DNA from: Mucor racemosus
Lineage: Eukaryota > Mucoromycota > Mucoromycetes > Mucorales > Mucoraceae
Direction: 5' to 3'
Length of the DNA stretch: 64,000 bases
Assembly: GCA_027405735.1 (NCBI GenBank)
Contig: JAPEHQ010000010.1
Location: forward strand, 1,798,001 to 1,862,000
Program-made: the position numbers and the translations under genes
Notes under the pieces: generated by a model
The model's database searches: none
Told to the model about the DNA's origin: nothing
The model's input: the letters and a program-made list of their open reading frames with translations, nothing else
Part shown: in pieces, positions 52,001 to 64,000 of the stretch
How the letters are laid out: every line of letters begins with the position of its first letter
Numbering within the stretch: position 1 is the first letter of the stretch

Positions 52001-52365
52001 ATACCAACCCTCCCTTCATGGATTTTTATACCACAAAAAGGGCTCTCAAAAAATTTATAAAAAAATAAAAAAGTCTCCACATCGATCCAAAACCTAAATA
52101 TCCTGGTAGAGAATGAAAAATAATGTAGACTTTACTTAATAATTATTATTGCAATATCTTAGTATTTTCTCGACTTATTTTCCGTTCAAATGCGGTTTCT
52201 CAATTTTAAGCTGGCCATTTCTGCATCATTCAAATTTACGAAACAATCGCTATAGTAATCATCTTGCTTCGCTTAATAAATTTTGTATCCAGGACAATGT
52301 TGAATGGATAGGTACTGTTTTTGAAGAAACATGTCTGCTAAAACTGATTACCAGTGCTGTATGCT

Positions 52366-52872
52366 ACCCAAGTACCATACGTTATCACCTTCTACATTAT
52401 CAGTACATCTTACAATGAATTTACTACGACATGTATTGAAGTGCATAGTCTGGATACCGGATATAAAAAACTGCTAGCGTACTAGGTTTATCCAGCAATT
52501 ACCAAGAACGCTTGGACCTCAATCATGACACCATATTATCTCATCCCAGCGGTTAATCAATCAAGTAGCTATCAAATCAGCATCCAAACACATTTAGCGC
52601 AGCATTGAAACAAGGCAACTCATAAGCTCTGCAAGCACAGGTAAATCATTACTGATCCATTTCAATCCATAGATTACTATCAAACAGATCTAATGGTTCA
52701 ATATTGTCGTAAATGAAATTTCAGGATCTCAATGTCAAATCAATATAAAAAAACGCCATACTTTTATATCTAAATAAACGGTATCTTGTTTTTATTATAC
52801 AATTGAAGAACTGATGTATTGTTCATTTTATTTTAACTATTTTTTTAAATACTATTTATCAAGCATGAAGAT
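52366..52872 (+). repeat. Dispersed repeat B, copy 3
   Basis: Forward copy of the family at 19398-19912, from TACCATACGTTATCACC to about AAGCATGAAGATAAAAGAC, with the same internal TATA-like and AATAAA words slightly mutated. Confidence 0.65.
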
Positions 52873-52888
52873 AAAAGACAAATACAAC

Positions 52889-53092
52889 TGATTTATCGAG
52901 ACTTTGTAAATTAAAATTAACCTAAAAAGTAACATTTATGAGAATGAATTAAATGTGGCTTTATATAGTTATTAAGATTGTGTGAAAAGATCTAACGCAC
53001 AGGAATCCATTAAATTAGCAATATAAATTATTATTAATGTGTATGGATATCATATGTTATGTTTCAGTGGCAGTATTGCTATAAATTATGTT
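52889..53092 (+). repeat. Direct repeat F, copy 2
   Basis: Matches 43903-44105 in direct orientation, with several substitutions. It immediately follows repeat B and precedes the right arm. Confidence 0.65.
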
Positions 53093-56000
53093 TTATTATT
53101 AGTTTCTAGATGACAGAGACCGGCTACTGAACAATAGGGCTTGCTAGATATATCTATATTTAGAATATTGTAACTCTGATAGATCAACAATTCAATACGT
53201 TGGTGATGTACTGTAGAGCAATACACGCAAGGGACAATATATTTACGATTATTATCATTTGTAAATATGTTTATAATAGCTATAATGTTTACAGTAACAA
53301 TGGTTTTTGCTTGAGCATAAACTTAAATAACACTTACTGTTTGAACTTATATGCAAGCCAAATCTAAGATTATAGATGTTACTTTATCACTCATAAAATT
53401 TAAACAAATTAACCTTCTTTAAACTTACTATTTTAATTTACGATTGTCAGCTGTAAAAAAAATTGTTTTGTATAATTACGATCAAAGCTATGGTTATTAG
53501 ATAAGACATTAGATTTTTTTTGTTTCTATATCATTTAAAATTTTATCACTTCTCTGGGACATTTTGTAGGTTTGTAGCAAGTTCTAGCTTTTTATTGAGT
53601 AGGTATAAATATCATTGGCTTTGATTTGATCTGGTGGTCAAAAAATACGTCGAACAATACAGTAGTAAATAATGCTATTTGATCTTAGAACGCGGTTAAA
53701 TGAAAATATAAGTCTCTAATATCGACTGCTATCTATATTAAAAACATTAGTCCCTTAATTTAGCATGCGTCTTCAAATACAAGAAAAGAATACCAGCCTG
53801 ATAGTCTGATATGCTTTATTAAACGGTGAATATATCCTTGGAATATGAAAACAAAAAGAGAAAAACAACACACGTAGAAAAGAATTTTCAAGGCTTTACA
53901 TTATTTAGCGCAATTAAAGCCCTACTAAATTGCACATTTCAGCCAATGTAAAAGCAGCATTACAGCCAATGTAAAAGCAGAATTACAGCGTATCAACCCA
54001 TAAACTAAACAAAATAGGCAATATCTGCTATCATAGAAACATACATTTTTCTACTAGAAAAACTGTCTGTCATATCATACATTTATTAAAAAATTGCAAA
54101 CAGGAGCCCGTAGAGCGACGCCATAATTGAGCAGAGAAAGATTGAGCAGCTAAGTCTCTTATACTATGGTATATGGTATATCTAAGTTTTAAATAAAAAA
54201 GCGTTTTTTAACTTTTCTTATGCTTAACCATGTACGGTCTGAAAATTCAGTTTTTATAGCGAACATTTTCGGGGCTCATTTTACCCTTACCAACACTCGT
54301 GATTTTGATCAAAAAATAGAAAAATTAAATTTTGACACCAAAATCAACGTTTAAATATACTATATTGTGAGAGAAAATTGTAGCTATAGCTAATACACAT
54401 TTTATAAAAGCTTAATATTAAATGTCAATTAATGAAAATTTGTACTTTTGGCCCAAAAACGGAATTTTGGTTGAAGGATTTTCCTGTAATATTTTGCAAT
54501 AAAAATGGTTGTTATTTTTTATTGAGCAAATAGAGCACTAAATTTGGTACATGTGTATATTTTTTGTTTTTATAATTGGTATTATAATTAACTCTAGATT
54601 TGCAAAACCAGAAAAAAAAATTTAAAAAATGTCAAAATTGATGATCTGGACAAAAATAATTTTCTAAATTAATGTTCCGCTTATAAGCCTTGTAAGTCTT
54701 AAAAATAAGAGATTTTATAATACTTGAGAACTTTTTCAAGAATTTACAATGCTATACCCATTTGATTCAAGCTTATTACTGTAAATCTTTATACATGTTA
54801 ATTTCGTGTGGTAGTTTAGTTGATAATAATATAGTCTTACTTTATAATTATTGCGCTAGAGATGATCTACATTGAGTTTTAGTCTTACCTCTCCAATATT
54901 ATAAACATAAACATAAACATCAACATGGCCATCATTGGAATCTATTGCCGCCTTTTTACCCTCCTCTCTGTCCCAAGCCAATTTATTCAATGCTTTACCA
55001 GAACCAGCTTAAGTACTTACAAATGGATCCTCGGTATTTGCATTCAACAATCCCATAAATTAAATTGACTGGTTCCATTTACAGTAGTCTCAAACGTATC
55101 AGCAGCCTGTTTTATGATAAATGTTAATCTAAAATTAGAAACATCCCATTGGCATTGTTATAAGCTATGAAAAGCTTGATTTTTAACACTACAGCAATTA
55201 AATAAAAAACAAGATGATACTAATAGCATATGGTGGTGAGTATTTAACTTCTAATAAGTGAGTTTGGTAAAGTATGCTTTTAAACCCTTTTAAAAATCCT
55301 GAGGCAAACACAACACCCTGGTCCTGCAATTTCTATGCATCAAAATGTTGTGATTTTTACTACACAATGAATGCATCTTTTATCAATCTTGATCTCGATG
55401 TACATTGGATATTAGTTTTTTATTAGTTGTATTTTCTCTAATTCATTAATATTCACTCCTCATATTGAACGATGATTTGTTGCATTGCCAAAAAAAGAAA
55501 AGAATAAATGCTTCAAGAGTTTTCTGCATATCAAATTATGCAATGTAGTAGCAATGACTTTACTAAACTATGCTTTTTGAGCCTATTGATGATAATAAGA
55601 ATAATTAATACTGTTATTCAAAAATAAGCTTTGCTTTATACATTTATATTTGCCTATTCAGTAAATAGTAACATTCCATTTATTATCCGTTATATCAATC
55701 AACCAACTTCATCTTGATTCGGGTACATTTGTCAACTAAAAAATGCTTAAATTACACTTGAGCCACCAGGTATCGCCACAAAAAAATCTCGTACAGGTAG
55801 ACGAAACATCACAATTTGGATCATTTTTTTGTGTTCATATAGATCTGAGCTGTCTTACACATTCATAGATCTCTATCTGTTCAATTTATTAACTGGAATA
55901 CATTGAACGCCAACATTTTACTTGATAAAACGCCTTACTTTATTTATTGCGAGTCAACACAACTAATTTAATGCTAGTATAGCATGAGTAGTTGAATCAG

Positions 56001-58623
56001 ATAGATTTGAAATTAGACGACCCTTTTTAATAACTTTGCACACCATGAGCTAACAATGGACCATTATTATAGATACGCTAATAATAAAGGATGGTGAGTT
56101 AACTCTAATGGACGAACGAGTAGATTAGCGGTATAAACTAAATATTAAAATCAAATATAACAAGATATAATAAGTCATGTAAATTAGCATAATTGAATTG
56201 TTTCAAACGTGTTGAACTGGATACCCCTTCACTTTTGACCTATAAAAATTGATTTATTAGTAAAACCAATTAACAAGCTAATAAGTAATTAGTATGATAT
56301 ACCTTTGATAGTTGGTAGTGGTATACAAGACACCGTCTTGTCTTCCTCTTATTGACTGTTGGCCATTAAACGGAAATAAATATTTTTTAGAACTAAATAG
56401 ATTAACCAGAGTTTATTTATTTATTCATTCAAATCAAGTCAATGCTATACATACTTTTATAATCACCAATTTTTTCTGCAGGCAGATATTGATTTTAGAC
56501 CATAAAAGCATTGATTATAACGTAGAATATGGAACAAAATGACTAAGTCTTGGATGCTTTTTTTGTTCGAAAAAAATATTATAACGCGCCCTAACATTAG
56601 CAGTTCATAATTCATTTCCAAATAAACAATAGGAAAAACATTATTTACTTGTACCTGCTACTTGATTTCAATTCATAAAAAATATTGGTCTTTTTGTTGT
56701 AGTTTTAAACATAAATAAAAGAGTCCAGGAAATAGTGAGGAAGAAAAAAGAAAAATAATCCTGAATCAGTCGATTTTGTGCGTTACAACAAACAGAAATT
56801 TACAAAGGTATAATTACTTTTAGTGTTGCCAAACAGGTTGTTGTCGTTGTTCACATTTGATTCCCGAAAGAAGAACATGGGCAGAACTATTTCAAACACA
56901 AAATTTCGAATTAATATATATCGTCAATAAGGCAATTCTGTTGAATCTGAGTAGCTCACACCTGCTTTAAACCATTCAAATCATCTTTGTTATTAGTTAT
57001 ATTATGATTGATCCACTTTAGTAAATTCGTAAATTGGCTAAAAAACCTTGATCTCATTGCTCTGCTCATCTGGGCTGCCTGATCTGCACAAAACCTTTTA
57101 TTCCGCCCATCTGTGCAGGTCATTATGCTTATAGGAAGCATATTTTGGCCGTAGTAAATGCAGATTTGAATTAATCGTATGTATAATATATGATAAATTT
57201 TAAATAATATAGACAGTAATATATAATTCTGTAGTATTATTAAAGAAGCGCATGTCTACTCATACAGCATACAAACTGGAAATACATGAACATTTCATTT
57301 ATCATATTTAAGAATAGTTAGCTATCGCAATAATCATAATGCTCGATAAACTACTAGTTCAAGAAAAGTTGAGTGTTGAGCCTCAAAGTTGTCAATCATT
57401 AAACTCGAAGCGTCCCAGTTTTTTTTATAACTAACTTTATATTAAAATTTTTTCAGGGTATAATATCTTAGATAAGACATACTAACTATGACTTGGCCGC
57501 ATTATTATGCCAGCTCTTCCTTAATTTATTTTATACCCCACAAAAGACTCAAAAATGGGTAAAGTTCACAGCTTCTCCCTTAAAAACTAGGTCCGACTTT
57601 TCATCCCTACGCAACTTTTTTTTTCACTAAATAATATCAAGAAAAAATTATATGCCAATGTACCTGAAATGCTCCACTTTAATCCTAAAACGCGTTTCCA
57701 AAAATATCCTATCTTTAGCAGTTGATATAATTTTTTTAGTGCTAATGTTTCAGATTTTTGCCGTTATTTCATTGTTACAAAATCATAAATTTAAGCCTGA
57801 ATATTTCCACAAACAATTAAGATACTCTAATACTCTTTAATAATAAAACATACTCGTTTTAAATCACTCTATAACATATATTAGTATAAAAAGATTCTGA
57901 GCACCTTTATTTTTTTTTTCATTTTTTTGACATTTTTGTAGTACATTTCAAAATATTCGTTAAATTGAACAGCATATTTTTTTGCATTCATGTCATTAAG
58001 CTCGTTAAGCTCTCTCAAACCCAATTTAGGGTTTTTCAAAATATTGGCTTTTCGTTGAGATATGCTCAAAAATGTGTACAAAAAAGTATCCCCATTTCTA
58101 GCTTCCATTTTCCCCTTGTATACCCTCATCCCAAATTCTGAATCTGAAAAAAATTTAGACAAAAATCTCGTTTTCTCTACGAAAAATGCAGCTAAAATTT
58201 TTTGCAATAGCTTGATCGATAGATAATGTTTTCGCACATCATCTCAATTAGTTATATTTTAAATATGCTTATGAAAAGTGATGTGTATCGTCAAAAAACC
58301 TCCAAAATTTCAATCGTATTTCATGCAAAATTTAACGTAAAACATTTACCTGAATTTTATTTAAATGGATGCAAAATCTAAAACTCTACAAAAAACAATT
58401 AATATGCTAGGTTAACTTACTCTGCAGTTCATGAGCCATTAAACAATTTTGTTTTTTTGATCATTTTCTGGTCGATTTGTACAAATCGATTTTGAAACCC
58501 AGCTCACATAGGTTTAAGCTGTATTATGAACTATTATTTTGTGTCGAAGTCCTCGGAAGTCCCGGAAGTCCCCTACACGATTAGAACCCAGTATGCTAAT
58601 AAGCTCACTTATTTGAGAAACAA

Positions 58624-58649
58624 CCGTAAATAAGTGCACTTATTTACGG
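58624..58649. repeat. Perfect 26-bp palindrome in the Crypton
   Basis: CCGTAAATAAGTG followed directly by its reverse complement, about 80 bp from the low-coordinate end of the Crypton. Possible recombinase or transcription-factor binding site, or terminator hairpin; function unknown. Confidence 0.7.
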
Positions 58650-58786
58650 ATCAAGTCCCCAGGGAAAAAATAATAAATTTATGTCAATACAATCATGGCA
58701 AGATCGACTTTATTTTGTAAAATGTTATGCTTAGACTTCAATATGATATTATGATACTTGTTGTATTTACAGTAAACTGAATGATG

Positions 58787-58796
58787 TTTATTTATT
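58787..58796 (-). terminator. Poly(A) signal of the Crypton gene
   Basis: Overlapping minus-strand AATAAATAAA, about 70-80 bases past the recombinase stop codon at 58868. Confidence 0.5.
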
Positions 58797-58867
58797 GAAT
58801 ATATATGTATATATATAAAAATAATAATAAAATATAAAGAAATGCAAAGAAAGAATAGAAAAAGCTA

Positions 58868-61227
58868 TTACAATGAGCCATCATTGACTCCAAAGATTTC
58901 AATTTTGTTATTCGCCAACCAATGCAACGAGTATCCTTTCTGTGATCTTCTTCGTTCTGCAATATTTACTGCAGTTTCTAAACTAATGTTCCTTTTCATG
59001 GCGTAATCCTCGATTGTCTTGATGATAAGTTTTCTTCTATTGAAGAACTTCTTTTCCTTCTCTGCTCGTCTCCATCTTGTTCCAAACTTTTCTTCCAAAT
59101 CTTGTACCGCATATCCACCGCACAAACCATGTTTCCACTCTCTCCACAAGTCTTTGATGGACACAATTCCTCGACTCATTTGGTAATGTGGTACCTTTTC
59201 TGTAACTTCAAGAGAATTTGATGATGATGAGGATAATGTTGGTGGTGGTGGATTGGAATTTGACATCAAGTTTTGTTGTGGTTTTGTGGTTGCTGAGATG
59301 TGAGATTGGCCATTTTGTAAATCTGGTAAGTTCACGCTGAGGTTTATACTTGCTTGACCTGTAATTAGACGGGTCATATAATCATTAGTTGTTTCTTGAG
59401 TAGTGAGATGATCATTCAATTTTGAAGAAAAGTCATTATGCATTATGCGTATCTTTTCCTCTAAAATTGGAACACAACGTTGGAGCAAAATGTTTGCAGG
59501 GTCATTGTTATCTTTCATGATCACTGTCATGCGTCTTTGAAGAAGATTTATTAGTTTATACTATATAAAACACAAACAAGTGCTTACTCTTTATATTCTA
59601 AAAACATAGGATTAGAAAACAATTCATTTTGCCATAATGGATGATTGGGGAATTTCTCCATCATCACAATTGAATCTTGAATAATAATTTTTCTCAACAT
59701 AAAAAACAGTTGAAAGCAAGCTTTTGCAGCCACGGTAACTTCCATAGGGTCACCATTATTCTTACCAACATTCTTAGCTAGTAATCGATCGTTCCATTCA
59801 TCCAGTAGAGGAAAAATCAACTTGGTCAAATCTTCAGGAGGATCCAGTGAGGCCCTGGGAATGTAAAATTGTCCTTGCTGAATAGTAAAACCCGCCATTG
59901 CTCGCATTGCTTCCCTGGGCAAACCAGTAAGGTAAGCACCATTCATTGTTGTGTTATTCCAACGACCGAGACGACGAATTTGGTCTTCGTGAACACCAGC
60001 AAGATCAGCCATCCTCGCAGAAGAGCCACGGTTTATATGTGTTTTTGTTTTAGAGAAAATTTTTGCTCCATCTAATCCTCTTATAACGGCATCACGATGG
60101 CTGTTGTAGCTCCAGATTTTCTTTAAATCCTGGTTATCAGATTTAAAAAGCTTTATAAAATACCAATTATGAGAAGTAGTGAAGTCGGGAAACGGCTCAT
60201 TCTCAACATGAAAACGCCAAAACAAATATAGGCCAAGAGACATTATAGGGCAAATTTCAACGCGAGTGTTACGGATGCAGCCACCAAGTTCCAAGCGGTT
60301 ATTTTTGTTTGTTTTTCCCTGTCGCAACACCATCACCAGAGCAGGACATTCTATGTCAGGCCTGATACTCTCATTATCTAAATTAACTGTTTGAAAATCT
60401 GTCAATTCAGCATGCCTGATAGATTGTCCTCGTAGTAGAAAATAATGGGAGAAAAGAAATACGGCAGCATCTCTCAAGTTTTCTCCATGATTTCTTTGGC
60501 TATTCAAATAGAACTGTATGACATTTGCTACTTGATCTAATGAAGTATAACCATCGGCAAGTGTTCCTTCTCCACGATCTTCGCAATTAGATCTCTTGGT
60601 CTGGAATTCTCGTTCTTTAGCACTTTTCAATACGCTTGCAATTACTTTTCTTGGATTTTTATTACAATTTATTTTCTTTATAACTTGTGTCTTGTATAGA
60701 TCTGTAATTGCTGCTATGTATTGTTCGACAGTTGAAAATTTGATTCTTTGAGCTGCTTTTGTTTTCGTTTTTCTGCGAGAGAAACGATTTAAAACCTGGG
60801 ATAATAAGGGCGTACAAGACAGTTAGTATCAAAAGCTAAATTCATTAGCAATATTCTTTGCTTTCACCTCCTTGTGTAGAAAATAATTTAATTTTTCCCC
60901 AGAAACAATTCCTCTTTGCAATTTATCTTCATGTACAAAGGTTTTCTCTGCCCATGTAAGAAACTCTTTAGCTTTCGCTGAATATGCTTTTTTAGTGTTT
61001 ATGGGCCTATTATCTTGAGCTTGTTCAGCAGTAATTTCAAGACTCCTTGCCATGTCATATATTACATTGGAACCATCATTTTGGTTGTTGTCAACCATAT
61101 CAGTATTGACCGTATCAATATCATTAGTGACAATCATATTGATCATATCAATATCATTATCAATCAAGGTAGAAGATGAAGCGGACATTCTACTATCAAT
61201 AGATGCAGTTGCAGTTTTCTTAGTCAT
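58868..61227 (-). CDS. Crypton tyrosine recombinase with GCR1_C domain
   Basis: DNA strand-exchange enzyme that excises and inserts the Crypton through a tyrosine-linked intermediate. Minus-strand exons 61227-60868, 60795-59588 and 59534-58868 give 744 aa with no stops. The first junction restores HKEVLNRFSRRK, a typical core-binding-domain end. Candidate catalytic residues: Arg242 (FLLRGQSIRHAEL), Lys281 (RQGKTNK), His373 and Arg376 (THINRGSSAR), Trp399 (LGRWNN), nucleophile Tyr408 (GAYLTGLP). All six expected positions are filled. The C-terminal part has a Ser/Pro-rich linker, then a GCR1_C-like DNA-binding domain (about 640-700: SIKDLWREWKHGL, then WRRAEKEKKFFNRRK). The acidic, Asp/Asn-rich N-terminus (about 1-65) is low complexity. 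The element looks potentially active; expression is not shown. Confidence 0.9.
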
Positions 61228-61530
61228 TGTATAAGTGGATTATTCTTTTTCAAATGGTTTGTTTATTATTTATTTGTTAAAATTAAGAATATTCTCTTCG
61301 ATGACAGCTCTCAGTAATATTTATTTGTGAAACATTTCATGCAGAAAGCTGATCATAAGACATTTATTGATTTGAAGTCCCTCATTAGGGTGGGACTTGA
61401 GTCCGGGACTCAGTATGCGAACTTGAAGATAAGTCCCTATTATTTGATTATCTCGACGAAAAATCAGCATTTTTCTATGAAACAAAAACTTTAAAGTAAT
61501 TGTTAAATAGAAATTTATTTTGAATGTAAT

Positions 61531-62688
61531 AAAAGCATTGTTTTATTATCAAAAATACATTAAATACGGTTAAAAAGGTTTAAAACTGCTGGAAACCGGC
61601 ATTCTCAATTATCGAATGTATTGTAAACAGCGTACAAAAAGGTTTGTGATGCATTGTATGATATAAGCCATACGTAGATACATATCAAAGATGAAGGCCA
61701 GTTAGTACTATGCTCGAAAATAAATGTTAATTGCATTTAAATATCTTGTTTACACTGCCGATTGGCATATATCGTACGCATACACACTCACAATTTGTAC
61801 CAGACCTTCATTGCTAACAATACAAAATGCCGCACAAGACATGCTTTTTATCATTACAAAAAAATTGTGTTACATATACATTTGCAGAAATGTCGTATAG
61901 AAATTATTAACGAGTATGTCAACAATTCTCCAAATATTTGCTTATTTTAAATGGAATCCATAATTTAGCATTCCAATTCTAGCTCCAAAAGCTTTTTTTT
62001 TTTTTGCCATGACAATGCAGTTTTCTAGTCAATATACTACTTATTAGACAATACCCCTCGTTCTCGTCATATCGATTCCGTAGAATTTCAACAAAGGGAC
62101 ACTATTTGATTGTATTAAATACCAACTAAACAATACTCTTGAAATTTAATGCTTTTCACTCTTCAAGTAGAACAAAAAACACATGCATATTCCTGACATA
62201 TTGGAAAATAGTATTAGTGCAATAAAAATGACTTTTAAGAATACCAAATCCGAAAAATAATTCTTTAAAATATACAAGTTGGGTACATTTTTTTTTTGTC
62301 CTGAAACATTCGATTGTTTGAAAGCAGTTACTAATGTATATATTTTTGAAATCTTGATAATCGAACATGCTAAAACTGTCAAGAGTATTATAGAAATACT
62401 AATTTCTCAAGGGTTTATTTACAAGATCAAGAAAGTTGTTGATTAATTTCAATTTTAAAAAGAGAAGTGTACAACTGGGTTTCTACCAATTTACATTGAT
62501 GATTGGCCATGATGTACTGTATTTCGTCAAAGAAAGGCCATGTTGTCCGTTCTTTGTGACGTAGACTATAATATGGAAAGTCCGGGGATGGCCCCACAGT
62601 CTTCAATTACCCTAAAAAAGGCACCATACTCACCAAAGATTTTGTATTTCTTAACTTTGTACAGTTTTTTTTATATTTCATAAAAGCA
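61531..62688. other. Intergenic region upstream of ATP3
   Basis: AT-rich with a 12-base T run near 61995. No gene recognised. The last 150 bp should hold the promoter of the ATP synthase gene, but no clear TATA box is visible. Confidence 0.5.
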
Positions 62689-64000
62689 ATGTTGTTCACT
62701 GTCTCTCGCATTGCACGCCCCGCTGCTACTCCCGTTAGGTACATAACGCAAACAAAAATTTTATATACACATTGTTTGACTTAGACAATACGTCAATTTT
62801 CTTTTTCTTTTTTTTTTTTTTAGCAAGGCTGTCCAAGCTCGTAATATGGCTACCTTGAAAGAAAGTAAATATATCGATAATCATCCAACAACCAACCTTT
62901 TTCACGAATAAACACCAATATTAATCGACTTTTTTTTTCTTTTCTTTTTTTTTTACATAGTTCAACAACGTTTGAAGTCTGTTCAAAACATTGAAAAGAT
63001 TACCAAGTCTATGAAGATGATTGCCTCCACCAAGGTCAACAAGGCTCAACGTGGTATGGAAGCCGCTCGTATCTTTGGTCAAGCTTCTAACTGTAAAGTA
63101 TTATAACATGAATGGGATAGATTTCATCAAATGATATGGGTGTGTGTGTGTGTGTGTGTGTGTTTTGTTGGGAGAATATGAAAGTGTAACTTGAGGGGGG
63201 GATGAGGGGTTTGGGAGAGAGGATAAAGAGATGAAAGAAAACATTTAGACATTTATTTGCGGGGAAAATTAATATAATTATTCTTTACTATTTAGCTCTC
63301 TTCACCAACGCCGAGACCAAGGCTGCTGATGATAACAAGATCCTTTTCGTTGCTTCTTCATCTGATCGTGGTCTCTGTGGTGGTATTCACTCCAGTGTTT
63401 CCAAGGCAACCCGTAGGGCTGTTGCTGATCACCCTACCTCCGAAGTTGTTGTTCTTGGTGATAAGCCCAAGGCTCAATTGACTCGTGTTATTCGTAATCA
63501 ACTTGCTCTTACCTTTAACCAAATCGGTAAGGATGTTCCTACTTTCCAAGAGGCTGCTTCCATTGTTGATCTCATCAAGTCTTCCGAGATTGAGTTCGAT
63601 ACTGCCAACATTGTTTACAACAAGTTCATCTCTGTTGTTTCTTACGAAGCTGAGACCATCCCTATCTACTCTGAAGCTACCTTCAAGGCTTCTCCTAACT
63701 TTGCTGTTTATGAAATCGAGGATGATGTTCTTGCTAACCTTCAAGAATTCACTTTTGCTAATGGTCTCTACTGGGCCATGGCTGAAGGTCATGCCGCTGA
63801 GATGTGCGCCAAGCGTGCTGCTATGGAGAACGCTACTCAAAATGCTGGTGAGATGATCCAAAAGTTGACCATGACCTACAATCGTGGTCGTCAAGCCGTT
63901 ATTACCAACGAATTGAGTAAGTCTTAGTGATGAAAGTGAATTATGCACATGTAATTTTAAACTGACATAAACCCTTTTTCTTTTCTTTTTAATAGTTGAT
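62689..64000 (+). CDS. ATP3: Mitochondrial ATP synthase F1 gamma subunit (3' end outside window)
   Basis: Central rotor shaft of the F1 sector of mitochondrial ATP synthase. Exons: 62689-62738, 62824-62864, 62961-63092, 63296-63916, and the start of a last exon at 63996. 281 complete codons are visible, and the protein should end a few residues beyond the window (NELID...). The first exon encodes a basic, Ser/Arg-rich mitochondrial presequence (MLFTVSRIARPAATPVR). The conserved coiled-coil start IQQRLKSVQNIEKITKSMKM and the family block SDRGLCGGIHSSVSK are present, as is the C-terminal helix (AAEMCAKRAAMENATQNAGEM). Codon use here is richer in C-ending codons than in the other genes, as expected for a highly expressed gene. 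Introns have long T-rich tracts before the acceptor. Confidence 0.96.
63141..63162 (+). repeat. (TG)11 microsatellite in ATP3 intron 3
   Basis: Eleven TG units in the 203-bp third intron, followed by an unusually G-rich stretch (63194-63222). This intron is about twice as long as the others in the gene. Confidence 0.9.

Larger units (their letters stand above)
58542..61437 (-). mobile_element. Crypton (tyrosine-recombinase transposon)
   Basis: A 2.9-kb insertion relative to the other repeat A copies. It is flanked by TATTATTTTG (58532-58541) and TATTATTTG (61438-61446), a near-perfect direct repeat of the target. Both ends carry several AAGTCC / AAGTCCC words and a shared CAGTATGC word (58594, 61411). 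It encodes one complete 744-aa recombinase. No transposase of DDE type and no reverse transcriptase is present. Confidence 0.85.
53187..61530 (+). repeat. Right arm of the large inverted repeat (repeat A)
   Basis: Inverse of the left arm at 35585-43730. It is uninterrupted from 53187 to 58541, then split by the Crypton at 58542-61437, and resumes at 61438 with TATTATTTGATTATC. Homology to the left arm fades near 61530. Confidence 0.85.

Overview
This window looks like nuclear DNA of an early-diverging, filamentous, AT-rich fungus, most likely Mucoromycota. The placement is inferred from gene content and architecture, not from a database search. The evidence is secreted GH3 beta-glucosidases, genes split by 50-200 bp GT-AG introns, a mitochondrial F1-ATPase gamma subunit, an animal-type soluble adenylyl cyclase (absent from most Dikarya), a Crypton tyrosine-recombinase transposon with a GCR1_C domain, and LINE reverse transcriptases.

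Layout. Bases 943-8484 hold two tandem minus-strand GH3 beta-glucosidase genes. Both rebuild to 727 residues but differ in intron number. Bases 8.5-25.4 kb are gene-free and filled with nested repeats: one rearranged copy of a 5-6 kb dispersed repeat, a 0.5 kb repeat (family B), a foldback element, a LINE reverse-transcriptase relic, a block rich in GCAAGC/CGAGC motifs, and a clean hAT-type MITE with an 8-bp target duplication. Bases 25.4-34.0 kb are a gene island with two convergent genes. One is a UCH37/BAP1-type deubiquitinase (6 exons, 632 aa, plus strand); the other is a soluble adenylyl cyclase-like protein (11 exons, 1687 aa, minus strand). Bases 35.6-61.5 kb form a large inverted repeat. 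Arms of about 5.4-5.7 kb surround a 9.4 kb core that holds a decayed 21-bp-periodic array and a Tc1/mariner-like element. The left arm is split by a 5'-truncated LINE and the right arm by an apparently intact Crypton, and both insertions lie at the same short target sequence. Bases 62.7 kb to the edge carry the ATP synthase gamma gene (ATP3), cut at its last exon.

How the genes fit together. The GH3 pair is a duplicated secreted enzyme set for cellobiose or glucan use. The deubiquitinase and cyclase share a convergent intergenic region, but nothing here shows a functional link. The repeats are a layered record of insertions, and several have identifiable empty sites in the paralogous copies. 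Exon boundaries were derived by hand from GT-AG sites, reading frame and family conservation; every multi-exon gene closed in frame. Repeat boundaries are approximate unless a target duplication is given. I saw no rRNA, tRNA or CRISPR array.
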